Source of the DNA: Pinus tabuliformis
Lineage: Eukaryota; Streptophyta; Pinopsida; Pinales; Pinaceae
Reading direction: 5' to 3'
Length of the DNA stretch: 64,000 nucleotides
Assembly: GCA_031772625.1 (NCBI GenBank)
Contig: CM062814.1
Location: forward strand, 364,471,750 to 364,535,749
The notes under the pieces are model-generated. The model searched no databases and was not told where the DNA came from. It worked only from the letters and a program-made list of their open reading frames with translations. This document shows, piece after piece, positions 34,670 to 46,451 of the stretch (its first letter is position 1; every line of letters begins with the position of its first letter). The translations under genes and the position numbers were made by a program.

Positions 34670-36809
34670 TGGATGTAGGAATTGCACTTAAGCAAACTCC
34701 TCAACACTTAATTGTCAACACAGGGGTTTCGTAAACTTAGAGACGAAGCACAGGCAATGCCAGAAGTGGTATGAAATTTTCCTATTCCTAATCCTTCTTC
34801 TTAAATGAAATGTTGTAGAATCAGACAAAAAATAATCTTAAAGGCAATCGACACCAAAGCAATTCTAGTGCTCGAATGTAAAAGAACAATTTGCGAGGAA
34901 ATCAAGTAAAGGAACTTTCACACAACTGGAAGCAATCTTAAATGATGATACAAATACTATGTTTATATTCAGTATAGATGGCTAACATCTTAATAAGTGG
35001 TCCCTTGCAAAGATCTATTTCCCAATTGTTTTTCCTTCTACACCAAGCAATCGGTTCTTGTACTATTGCAATCTTCTTGCACTGGTTTAGGTACAATACT
35101 TATGTAAAACAATATATTTTACCTTCTTTACTGAAGATTTATGTCTTTGTGGAGGTGCTCTAAGCCCCAAGGATTAGAGCACTCTGTTCCTATGACAAGA
35201 GACCAGATCTTGCATCGAGACAGAGCTTCCTTCACCAAAGTTTCCAATTTACTTTTGAAAGAACTAAAAGGCGTGTTGAAAGGAATTGCAATTGGAAGCT
35301 AGATTCTGAGATAAATTACACTTGAAAAAACATGCTTTAATTAACTGAACTTTGCAATGAAATTAAACTTCATAAAGCAAAAAAAATTCAGAGTAATCAA
35401 AGCAGTAGTCAAAGTAAGTTGCATGTATCAAACTAACTTTCAGCAATTCACTTATAACATTTTTGTTCCTTTTTCTTAAGTCATAAAATGCAAGTGTAAA
35501 GTATGGTATTTGTAATAGCGTCCTTTCTTAATTCATGTAAACATTCTTAGATCTTTCAAAAGTATAACTCTTAACATTAAGAATGATTACTTGAATTAAC
35601 AATACTTTTCCTTGCAGGAATAAATTAAATTATAAGCAGGAAAAGGAATGTAACACTTGTTGTGAAGTAAATGAATAAGCCAGAGTGCAGGAAACTACAT
35701 GCACTGCTATAGGAAGAATCTTCCTGCATGACCCAAGTGGAAGCAAACTAAGACAAAAATTGCAGGAAGGAAATTGCAAGAAAGTAATTGCAGGAAAGAA
35801 ATTGCAAGAAAGAAATAAACTTAACTAAACTTCCAGACTATGGATCTGTTCATGCTTGACTATGAAATGAAGCTAACTCAGAACTTCTGAAATAAACATA
35901 AGAACAATCCAAGCCATGCAACTACAAAGGAATAAATATTCACACAAACCTTTTAAATGGCGAAAGCACAAGGGTAAACAAGTTGGGTTGGTTGGGCCCT
36001 AGCCAACCAACTCGTTTCCCATTTAGGAAATGAAATGGTTCAGCACTTATTCATGCTTGAAATAAAAATTAGACACAGCGTGAAGAAAACATGGTGCATT
36101 CCTTGTATTAAACTTGATCAGCAAAATATACATGGTAATGCAAGTCCAGCCCAGAATCGAGGGTGATACAAAATTACAAAGTAAATGAAATTACAAACTC
36201 AGAGTTCACTAGCTTGGCTCTACCTACGGTCTAAATTATATACAGTCTCTCGCCCTTAGCCATATTCTACTAATTACCGTCGTTTCGTATTCAAGCATTC
36301 CGGTTGAAGGGACTAACAAACAACATTGCAAAACCAGCTAATGGTTATAATAAAGCACGAACTTTGTTGGCCATAGACCATATTCTTGGCAAGTATCCTT
36401 AACTATACACCACCAATAACCAACCTTAGATAGTCTACAACCGAACTAGGAGTTGTGGATCAAAAACACCCGCATGGAAGGATTCGAACTATCACGGAGA
36501 TCATGGAGCAACATCGTTGGTGGTGCAGGAACCTGCTTGCACTGATCACGCTAAATAATTATTAACACTTAGTTCTTCAATTACTTTTAGGAAAGTTAAA
36601 CATAAGTTACGAGAGACAGTAAAAGGTATGAAATCTATGTAAATTAATTAATAAAGCACTTAATAAATCTTAGTTATGAAATATGAAGTATATGTAGGAA
36701 TAGGTGATTATCTTGGACTAGTGTAGGAATGAGAGGGTTAAATAGAGATAAAACAAAGGTTAAGGCTTATGGGAATAGGGTAAAAAGAGAGAAATTTTGG
36801 ACACCAACA
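34670..36809 (-). repeat. 3' LTR of the Athila-like Gypsy
   Basis: 2140 bases. On the minus strand it starts TGTTGGTGTCC after a purine tract, and ends near the TGGATGTAGG edge at 34670. Only 34670-35883 matches the 5' LTR (54719-55948), at about 90 percent by eye. The remaining 0.92 kb (U3 side) has no counterpart there. Confidence 0.75.
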
Positions 36810-36825
36810 TCCTCCCATCCCTAAG
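36810..36825 (-). other. Polypurine tract of the Athila-like Gypsy
   Basis: On the minus strand CTTAGGGATGGGAGGA is followed directly by the LTR start TGTTGG. Confidence 0.75.
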
Positions 36826-36968
36826 TTGTTGTGTGTCCTCACACAACATTTTACCTTCTGCAAAAAATCTTCAAAAATGGGTGGTCAGCTCTCAATCCTG
36901 TACTTCAATACTTATCCCTGCTTTCACTACCTTTGGCTTTTTACCTCGGGCTCCTTTTAGCTGATTAG

Positions 36969-38612
36969 TCACCTTCTTGAGGCATTTGTAGCACTTGGAA
37001 GCCCCATACTTCCATACTTTCACTTTCTCTTTCTGCTTCTTGACTCTGTGAGCAACTCTACCTCACCTTGCTTTTGCCAATTTTGCTCCTTCATGAACTG
37101 GTTCAAAGCCTCCAGGTCATGAACTTACTTCTCCAATTCCACTATTTGGTTGTTGAGGTAGAGGGTAGAGGGATCTGCGCTCAGATCCTCTGGTGTAAAT
37201 ACCTTCTCTGCAACAAACTCGATGCAAGTCCCGTCATTGTCAAGATTAAGGTCATCTAGCATTTGCATTATGACATCACCAAGAGTTTTTTTTCCCAGGG
37301 TTTCCTTATCATCGAGGGTTTTGGTGCCCTCCACAGCCTTTGTGCCAAGTGTTTCAGTACCTTGCGCACTTAACTCCATAGGGTTTTTAATGCCACGTTC
37401 TTCCAATTCTTCACAAAATTTACTATGTTGTTCATTTAAACTAGTAGGGGCTTCAATACCCTGTTCATCAAAAACATTGAGGGTTTCAATGCCCTATTAG
37501 TCGAAATTGTCAAGGGTCTCCATGTTTTGTGCCTTACCATCCTCATGACCCTATGCCTGAACTTCACCTGCACTCGGTGTCATATTCTTCTTTCTTAATC
37601 TGTGAACAAAGGTAGACAACAATATATCGTCTTCCTTTTCCACATTTTCTTTGTTTACCACGGTGTGGGCCACTGCATCTGCAAGTACTAAAAGATTATG
37701 GTCTTTAGGAGAAACTTAAGGTGATTCATCAATCACAAATGGAGAGCTTGAAGGATATTGATTCGTCCCTGGAGAGACATTCTTCTTCTTTGTCGGGGTT
37801 CTGATTTTTCTTTTCTTTGCCGAGGGTGGAATGTCTTCGATAAACTTCTTTTATGCTTGCACCGGTATGCTTTTACCTTTTTTCTTGGCAAGGGATTTTT
37901 TCTATCCCTTCCTTTTCTTGCTTGCACTCGTGCCAGCAGACTTCCCTGTACTCCTCGGCTGAAACTCCTTCAAGAATGCCTTCCAGGTCACTCCCTTTTC
38001 TTCTAGCACTTTCTTGACAAGGATTATGATAAGCCCATGATGATATAGCTTATATGCGACTTCACTTGTGTCACCACTCTGCACATCTTTCGCCATTTTC
38101 TCGAGACTTCGGAGCAGGTAGTAAGGAAAATTAATAATTTTCCTCGACTCAAAGCACAACAACAACTTGATATGGTACACGAACGCTAATGTGTAATGTC
38201 CCTCGTAGGTCAAAAGTCTATGTAGTATGTATAAGAGGTCTCGCCATTTACCGAGCATTGCACTTTGTGGAAGCCCTTTCTTGAAGTCAACTTTTATCTT
38301 TTTGTCAATCACAAACTGACGCCATTGTTTATTTTCAAACCGCACCTTTTTGAACCACTTGTCCCCTGTAGTTGGAAAGCATGTAGCTCATGCAATGGAC
38401 TCCTTCGTGACTTCGAAGTCTAATGAGATGACCATAGCTTAGCCTCCTTCAAACGTCTTCGCAAGCTCTAGCACCATGGCCATGTCAAAGCCACCGAACT
38501 TCTACCAAAATGGAAGGAATATGGATTCTTGCAATAGTGCAAGACTGTTCCAGTATTTCGCAGTCTGCTCTGTCTCCTTCAAGGATGATGGCTCATTCCT
38601 TATGGGTGCCAT
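36969..38612 (-). pseudogene. Extra ORF after integrase in the Gypsy element, broken by stops
   Basis: One frame of 547 codons runs from ATG at 38612 to TGA at 36969 with about ten internal stops and no frameshift. It reads MAPIRNEPSS, AKYWNSLALLQESIFLPF, KFGGFDMAMVLELAKTFEGG, FPTTGDKWFKKVRFENKQW, then a helical domain (GKWRDLLYILHRLLTYEGHY), a lysine-rich basic stretch, and an acidic tail with repeats around GIETL/GTETLGTK and a coiled-coil-like end. Stops sit where CAG, CAA or CGA would fit. A paired repeat shows GAA CAG GGT in one place and TAA TAG GGC in the other. Such ORFs between integrase and the 3' LTR occur in Athila and related elements. This one resembles plant proteins of unknown role; I assign no function. 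Confidence 0.65.
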
Positions 38613-38617
38613 GTTTG

Positions 38618-38622
38618 AATTT
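38618..38622 (+). other. Target site duplication AATTT (left) of the Sirevirus
   Basis: Matches 47582-47586. The insertion lies 6 to 10 bases upstream of the start codon of the Gypsy extra ORF. Confidence 0.9.
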
Positions 38623-39281
38623 TGTTGAAAATAATACTGAGAGGGGGGGGTGAATCAGTATTATCAAGTTCTTTTAACAAATCTTCCTTATTTACACTTT
38701 GAATTATTTTTGCATATTAGTACCATAAAATAATGAGCATGAACAAGAAAAACAGATAGTCACACCAAAGAACAACAGATATAAGGTGGAAACCCAATGT
38801 GGGTGAAAACCACCTGCTGCAATATGTCTCTATCTTCTTTCAAATTAGAAACTCCTGTTACAATGATTTTGTACTGGTGTAGTCCTTTACCAGTACGCAG
38901 GCTGCAACCTGCAGAGAGCTACAACTCTCTCTCGTTTTCCAGTCTCTCTTGGAAGGGAGCTACAACCCCCTACTTCTTTTCTTTCAAGGACCACTTTTCA
39001 TAAATTTTCAAACTGGATCCAACAACAACATTGAAGCTCATAATCAAACAACCTTCTGAATCACCCAATCACCAGATCCATACATATACAATGATATTAT
39101 GAGAGTTATCAACCAGATCTAGTACATAAAGATAAGTCATTAATCATGCTGTTATCTGAACTCAATACCAGTAACCAAACATCAGTTATGCACCCAAAAC
39201 CCTGCAGAATAGTCAAAGGCAGTTAAAAAAAATTTTAAGCAGGGATCGCAACTTCACTGGTATAGATCTGCGGATATCTGT

Positions 39282-39893
39282 ACTACCTCCGCACCTGCGC
39301 CTTCTGTGGCGCCGCGACCACCGCACCTGCGCCTTCTGTGGCGCCTCCGCACTGTGCCTTCTGTGGCACCTCCGCACTGCGCCTTCTGTGGCGCCTCTGC
39401 ACTGTGCCTTCTGTGGCGCCTCCGCACTGCGCCTTCTGTGGCGCCTCCGCACTGTGCCTTCTGTGGCACCTCCGCACTGCGCCTTCTGTGGCGCCTCTAC
39501 ACTGTGCCTTCTGTGGCGCCTCCACACTGCGCCTTCTGTGGCACCTCCGCATTGCGCCTCCGCACTGCGCCTTCTGTGGTGCCTCTGTGGCGTCTCCGCA
39601 CTGCGACTTCTGTGGCGCCTCCACACTGCGCCTTCTGTGGCGCCTCTGTGGCGTCTCCGCACTGCTCCTTCTGTGGCGCCTCCGCACTGTGCCTTCTGTG
39701 GCGCCTCCGCACTGCGCCTTCTGTGGCGCCTCGTCTCCGCACTGCGCCTTCTGTGGCGCCTCCGCACTGCGCCTTTTGTGGCGCCTCTGTGGCGTCTCCA
39801 CACTGCGCCTTCTGTGGCGCCTCTGTGGCGTCTCCGCACTGCGCCTTCTGTGGCGCCTCCGCACTACGCCTTCTGTGGCGCCTCCGCACTTCC
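39282..39893 (+). repeat. GC-rich 25-bp minisatellite in the 3' LTR
   Basis: The unit is close to GCGCCTTCTGTGGCGCC plus TCCGCACT, with variant units adding TCTGTGGCGTC. Each unit contains GGCGCC. Since 25 is not a multiple of three, open frames appear in several frames on both strands; these are not genes. Confidence 0.95.
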
Positions 39894-40260
39894 ACAGCTG
39901 CAGCGCTCGAGAGATCACCCTTCACAGATTCGCTTTCAACTTCCCTTTCATAGATCAAACTTTTAAAACAATAACCCAATATTTCAGATCTTAAGATATT
40001 CGATTTGCAAGAATGAATTAGCCAAGTGATCTCCTTTGCTTTATATAGGCAAGCTTCTTCCTAAAATCATGGATCAATACCATAGATAACCAATACAAGG
40101 GGCCCAAAAACATGGGGCTCAATAATACCAAGGACTAACCACCATAGACCAAAGGTAAGTTCTCCAACATATACACACTTTTGACGAGGTACCATGGTCC
40201 AAAACCATAGGTTCAAATACCAAGGACTAACTACCATGGACCAAAGGTAAGTTCTCCAAC

Positions 40261-40450
40261 ATGAAAGTGCGTGAACTTTTTCTCTACATGAAATAAACTT
40301 TTCTCTACATGAAATAAACTTTTCTCTGCATAAAAGTGCGTGAACGTTTCTCTACATGAAATAAACTTTTCTCTGCATATAAGTGCGTGAACTTTTCTCT
40401 ACATAGAATAAGCTTTTCTCTGCATATAAGTGCGTGAACTTTTCTGCACT
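40261..40450 (+). repeat. 47-bp tandem repeat in the 3' LTR
   Basis: Units read AGTGCGTGAACTTTTCTC, then TACATGAAATAAACTTTTC, then TCTGCATATA. The left LTR has one extra CTCTACATGAAATAAACTTT segment compared with the right LTR. Confidence 0.85.
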
Positions 40451-40533
40451 ATAATTTATCATCTGAGATGAGTGGGTTGCCATCAAGTACAACATATGTA
40501 TCATAAAGCCATACCAGAATCATAATGCCAACA

Positions 40534-40800
40534 ATCTCCCCCTTTGGACTTGATGGCAACCTCAAAATCTTCAGCTCATTCTCCCCCTTTGACATCAAGG
40601 GCAAAGGGTTATGCTCCCCCTAAGAGCATGCTCCCCCTGAATATGAACCAGATCTGTAAAGAAGAAACATAATCCACCAAACACCATAAATGACCATGAA
40701 AGAGATAGAGACATATTGCAATAATATTCAGATCAGCATCCATGATCGCCTTCTGTACATCCTCCATAATGCCAACAATGCATTATAAGCTCCCCCTGAA
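40534..40800 (-). other. Multiple polypurine tracts of the Sirevirus
   Basis: On the minus strand, AAAGGGGGAGA abuts the 3' LTR (40535-40546). Related tracts lie at 40581-40590, 40611-40620, 40631-40640 and 40790-40799. Repeated polypurine tracts before the 3' LTR are a described feature of Sireviruses. Near 40766 the sequence ATAATGCCAACAATG repeats the LTR edge. Confidence 0.8.
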
Positions 40801-40880
40801 CCAGTGCTATTTGATCTTCAACCAATCCGCAACCCAGCACATGTACGCATATTCCCGTACAACCAACAATCAGAAGAGAT

Positions 40881-43800
40881 TCAACAACAAGATGATGCAT
40901 CAACAACCCCCAGCTTTTGCCTGAGGTATTCAAAAGTCTCCCTAGGCAATGGTTTGGTGAGTATATCAGCAACTTGTTCCTTAGAAGGAACATACTCCAA
41001 CTTGACCTTCTGTTCAAGCACTTGTTCCCGAAGAAAATGATACTTGATTGGTATGTGCTTGGTTTTTGAATGCATGACTGGGTTCTTTGAGATGCTGATT
41101 GCACTTGTGTTATCACATAAGATGGAGATAGGTGGTGTACAAGTGATTTGAAAATCCTGCAAGGTCTGCATCATCCAAAGGAGTTGAGTGCAGCAAGATG
41201 CAGCAGCAACATATTCTGCTTCAGCTGTAGATAAGGCAATCGAACTCTGTTTCTTGCTGAACCAAGATACTAGTCTGGAACCCATAAAGAATGCGCCACC
41301 ACTTGTGCTCTTCCTGTCATCCACGCTTCCGGCCCAATCGGCATCTGTATAAGCATCAAGTGTGAGATTTGTATCTCTAGGATACCATAAACCATAATTT
41401 TGAGTCCCTTGAAGATATTTGAAAATTCTCTTCACTGCCTGAAGATGAGTCTCCTTCGGATTTGCCTGAAATCTTCCAACTATTCCAACTGCATGCATGA
41501 TGTCCGGTCGGGTACCTGTCAGATAAAGTAGACTTCCAATCATAGATCTGTAGGTTGGTTGATGTACTGCTGCAGATTCATCATTTGCACTGAGGCTACA
41601 TCCTGTGACCATGGGTGTACATACTGGTTTTGCATCTTCCATGCCATATTTCTTCAAAATCTGTTTGAGATACTTGGTTTGAGACAAAAAGACTCCTCCT
41701 TCCTTTTGTTGGATTTGCAAACCAAGGAAATATGTCAGTTCTCCCAGCAAGGACATTTCAAATTCTTTCTGCATGACCAAGGCAAAGCTTTGACTCATAG
41801 CTTCTTCATTGCTGCCAAAGATAATGTCATCTACATACACAACAAGTATTAGCAATTTGTCATTTTCAACTTTTATATAAAGATTGCTATCTACTGATCC
41901 TTTTGAAAAACCTTGTTGATGAAGATATTTGTCCAAACGATAGTACCAAGCCCTTGGAGCTTGTTTGAGACCATAGAGAGCCTTTTTCAATCTGCATACA
42001 AGATTTGGATCATTTCCAAGAATGAAACCATCTGGCTGCTCAATATATACTTCTTCTTCTAAGTCTCCATTCAGAAAGGCTGATTTCACGTCCATTTGAA
42101 ATACTTTGAAGTTTTGAAAGCTTGAGAGAGCAAGGAACATTCGGATGGCCTCAAGTCTTGCAACAAGAGCAAAGGTTTCTTCAAAATCTATTCCTTCTTG
42201 CTGCGCATACCCTTTACAAACAAGTCTGGCCTTGTTTCTAATTACTTCTCCATTTTCATTCAATTTATTTTTGAAGACCCATTTTGTTCCTATAACATTC
42301 TTATCTTTTGGTCTAGGAACCAACTCCCAAGTGTTGTTCTTTTCGATCTGCTCAAGTTCTTCATCCATTGCTTTGAGCCAACATTCATCTTTGCATGCCT
42401 CTTTCACATTTTGTGGTTCAGTGGAAGAGAGTAATGCCAAATAGCTTGAAGCTTCTGCAATTGTTCTTCTTGTTTGTACACCTGCTTCTTTCTACCCCAC
42501 AATCTGAGATTCTGGATGATTCTTCTGAACATATCTGGATGGAGTCTTCTCTTCTATTCTTGTCTGCTCCTCTGGTTCTTCTTGAGGTTCTTCTTCTTCA
42601 TCATTCTGTCTTTGAGGGTAGCCTTCATCTTCTTCGATGTCTTCATGATGTACTTGCCTAGGAATGTATCCCTTCTCATCAACCACTACATCAATGCTGT
42701 CAACAATTCTGCCAAGTCTTTTATTGTAGCACTTGTATGCTTTGCTATGTGGAGAATAACCAAGAAGAATGCCTTCATCTGCTCTAGGTTCAAGTTTGCC
42801 AAGTTTCTCATCAGTATTCTTAATATAACATTTGCTCCCAAAGATTTTGAAGTGCTTCACCGAAGGAGTCTCACCACACCAGAGCTCATGAGGGGTTTGA
42901 GTGCTGTTAACACGGACATTTGTTTTGTTGAGAATAACAACCGCAGCATGTGCAGCTTCACCCCAGAAAGTTGCGGGAGTACCCGACTCATCAAGCATAG
43001 CACGAGCCATTTGTTGGACTGTTCTGTTCATTCTTTCCACAACTCCATTTTGCTGAGGAGTTCTAGCTGTAGAGAATTCTCTTCTTATCCCATGTTCTTC
43101 ACAGAAATCGAAAAATTCATTCGAGGTAAACTCCCCACCTCTGTCAGATCTGAGGCACTTAATTTTGTATCCTGATTCATTTTCAACCAAGGCTTTGAAG
43201 GATTTGAATTTTTCGAATGCTTCATCTTTGTGCTTCATTAGTCCTAACCAGACAAACCTGGAGAAATCGTCAATGAATAATATCAAGTATTCTTCTCCTC
43301 GAGGTGTTCTTTTTCTGAATGGACCACATGTATCTGTATGTACTAGCTCAAGAGGCATGCTAGCTGATCCTTCCTTCTCTGGAAAATTAGTTCTGGTTTG
43401 CTTTCCAAACTGACATGATTTGCATATGGTGTTGTCTGGAATTTTGATATCTGGAAGATCGCGAACTACCTGATATTTGCATGCTTTCCTTATTTGTGAA
43501 AAGCTTAGATGCCCCAACCTCCGATGCCATAGCCAGTGTTCATCATCCTTGCTTAGATAGCATTGTTGTTGTCCTTCTTCAAATACGTATAGATTATTTG
43601 GAGTTCTTTTACCTTTGATCACCGTTTTACCTGTATCAAGATCACGAACAAGACATCCATTTGTTCTAAATATCACCTCGGTTCCTTGATCACACATCTG
43701 GCTGACACTTAGAAGATTATGTTTCAATCCATCAACATACAAAACATTTCCAGCCTTGACCTTTTCTTTTAACTGAGCAGTGCCTTTTCCTTTTATAGTT

Positions 43801-45725
43801 GCAGGAGTATCATTTCCAAAAGAAACTTTCTTTCCCTTTTCTAGAGCAGAATATGACTCAAGTTTTTCTTTATCACCTGTCATATGCTTCGAACATCCAC
43901 TATCAATGTACCATAGATTTTCCTGTCCCTCTGCATAGAATGCTATCCCACATCTTTCTGTTTGTGGTTCCTTTATTCTCCATGTTTTGGTGTTTGAGGC
44001 TTGTTCCTTTGTCTGCTGAAACCTGCTCCTGCATTCAGAATCTTCATGACCAAAGTTATTGCAAATAGAACATTCAACTTCATTTTCAAGAGCCGAAAAG
44101 TTGTTATAGGTCCTTTTTGTAATCCCGATCATACTTCTTTGTTTTTGAGCTTCTCTAGTCATGATTGTTTTATATGCAACACATTGAGCTGCTTTGTGAC
44201 CAAAGTTATGGCAAGAGAAACATTGTCCATTGAAGAAATTTCTGCGGTTATCAAATCTACCGGCCAAATGATTGTAATTTCTATTGTCATCCATTCTTGA
44301 ACTAAATTGAGAAGATTTTACCTGTGGCTGGTTGTAGCTTTTGTTCACCCTTAAAACGGATTGCCCTTGATAGTCTATGTTTGCAATTCGTCCCTGCCTT
44401 GCCTGATGGTCTTCATTGTGCTTTTGCTCATTCCTTCTTGCTGCATCAAGATAACTTTTTGAAGTGGTTGCTTGAGAAGTTTCTCCATTATAGCCCAGAC
44501 CTGTCTTGTTTAGTGGAGAACGCTGTACATTGATAATCTCATCCAAAGTTTCAGATCCTTTGACAAACTTAAGATTAATAGCTTTTGTTTTCTCAATCTC
44601 TTTTCTAAGACCAACAATTTCACCTTCTAATTTTTCAAGATGTTTTTCCTTTTCATCAATTTGAAATTGTAGAGTATCAATGATCATATTCTTTTCTTCT
44701 ATACATCTCTTGAGTCTAGTAATTTCTTCAAAAAGGCTATCCACATCTATAGCATCCATATAATCATCATCTTCAAATGCCATTAACAGTTTATAGTCAT
44801 TACCTTGTTCATCTTCATCACTAATCGATAGACCATCACTATCTTCATGAGTGTAGTAACTTTTCTTGTTTGCACTCTGTTTCTTCTTCCATCTAGCAAG
44901 TTCCTTTCCTTTATCCTTATAAGGACATTTTGCAGCATAATGACCTACTCTTCCACAAGCAAAACATTTAAAAGGTAACTTACCTCTGAACCTTCCAGAA
45001 CCCCTTCAAAGATTTCTGACAAAATTTGATTCTTCTTCTTCTTCTTCTGGCACGTGACTTGCTTCATAGTAATCTCCTTTGCCTGAAGCCTTGAAAGTCG
45101 CTTCTCTTCTGTCTGATGGACCTCCCTTTCTCATTTCATAAGCAGTTAGAATTCCATGTAGTTGAGACATGGTGAGAGTTTGTAGATTTTCTTTTTCCTC
45201 TATAGCGGACACTTTAGATTCAAACTTGGGGGACAAGGATCTTAGGACTTTTTCAACCACAATAGCCTCTTTTATTTCTTCACCCAAGTTTTTCATGCAG
45301 TTAACAATTTCATCTACCCTAAGGAAATAGTTAGCCACACTTTCATCATTATACATTCTGAGATTCTCATACTGAATCCTGAAAGTTTGAAGTTTAGCAT
45401 GCTTTACCTGTTCGTCTCCTTCATAGCTCGTGACAATTTTGTCCCATATTTCTTTTGCGGATTTATAGTGCATTACCTTCACGAATTCCGATTGGGATAA
45501 GCATCCCAATAGAGTATTGACTTCTTTCGCATTTGTTTCATATTTCTTCTTCTCGGCCGAATCTGTAGGAGTAGCTGAAGGAAAAGTGTAGCCTGTCTCT
45601 ATGATATCCCAAACTTCTGTACCAAGAGATTGAAGATAGGCAGTAACTCTTATCTTCCAATAATTGAAGTTCGTCCCATCAAAAATTGGTGGCCTGATTG
45701 ATGCTTCTCTCTCGTAGTTGCTCAT
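40881..45725 (-). pseudogene. Sirevirus gag-pol polyprotein, two nonsense codons
   Basis: One frame of 1615 codons runs from ATG at 45725 to the stop at 40881. Gag (MSNYEREASIRPPIFDGTNF) comes first. A TGA at 45006-45008 falls where CGA fits, before zinc knuckle CFACGRVGHYAAKC. A coiled coil follows at about residues 324-389, then CFSCHNFGHKAAQC and CSICNNFGHEDSEC. Protease has IDSGCSKHM at about 608. Integrase has HRRLGH and CKSCQFGK zinc ligands and catalytic HTDTCG, SDRGGEF and NGVVERMNR. A TAG at 42492-42494 sits where CAG fits. Reverse transcriptase has YVDDIIFGS at about 1298, and RNase H has [15 protein letters not shown] and CDNTSA, ending ADILTKPLP. All catalytic residues are present. 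Both stops are single C to T changes, one in CG and one in CHG context, so the element was recently competent. It replicates through an RNA intermediate in cytoplasmic particles. Confidence 0.93.
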
Positions 45726-45764
45726 GATGAATGATCTACCTTCAAGCGATCAAGCTTCTCTGAA

Positions 45765-45782
45765 GGACCTGCTCTAATACCA
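45765..45782 (-). other. Primer-binding site of the Sirevirus (initiator Met tRNA)
   Basis: On the minus strand TGGTATTAGAGCAGGTCC, two bases from the LTR end CCAACA-type edge. It differs at one position from TGGTATCAGAGC. The gag ATG follows after a 39-base leader. Confidence 0.85.
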
Positions 45783-46451
45783 ATTGTTGAAAATAATACT
45801 GAGAGGGGGGGGTGAATCAGTATTATCAAGTTCTTTTAACAAATCTTCTTTATTTACACTTTGAATTATTTTTGCATATCAGTAACATAAAATAATGAGC
45901 ATGAACAAGAAAAACAGATAGTCACACCAAAGAACACCAGATATAAGGTGGAAACCCAATGTGGGTGAAAACCACCTGCTGCAATATGTCTCTATCTTCT
46001 TTCAAATTAGAAACTCCTGTTACAATGATTTTGTACTGGTGCAGTCCTTTACCAGTATGCAGGCTGCAACCTGCAGAGAGCTACAACTCTCTCTCGTTTT
46101 CCAGTCTCTCCTAGAAGGGAGCTACAACCCCCTACTTCTTTTCTTTCAAGGACCACTTTTCATAAATTTTCAAACTGGATCCAACAACAACATTGAAGCT
46201 CATAATCAAACAACCTTCTGAATCACCCAATCACCAGATCCATACATATACAATGATATTATGAGAGTTATCAACCAGATCTAGTACATAAAGATAATTC
46301 ATTAATCATGCTGTTATCTGAACTCAATACCAGTAACCAAACATCAGTTATGCACCCAAAACCCTGTAGAATAGTCAAAGGCAGTTAAAACAAATTTTAA
46401 GCAGGGATCGCAACTTCACTGGTATAGATCTGCGGATATATGTACTACCTC

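Larger units (their letters stand above)
38623..40533 (-). repeat. 3' LTR of the Sirevirus (1911 bp)
   Basis: It begins TGTTGAAAATAATACTGAG and ends CATAATGCCAACA on the plus strand. It contains a 25-bp GC-rich minisatellite (39282-39893), a direct repeat around CCAAGGACTAAC, and 47-bp repeats (40261-40450). Confidence 0.95.

Noticed and set aside
39213-39994. Several 160-218 codon ORFs rich in Arg, Ala and Cys on both strands
   Set aside because: The 25-bp minisatellite reads open in several frames at once; peptide repeats such as HRRRSAEAPQ follow from the DNA repeat and the array lies in an LTR.
38623-40533. Envelope-like gene after the Sirevirus pol
   Set aside because: Only about 350 bases lie between pol and the LTR and they contain polypurine tracts, not an ORF.
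41559-44533. Plus-strand ORFs of up to 233 codons across the Sirevirus
   Set aside because: They are antisense shadows of the intact gag-pol frame and contain no motifs of their own.
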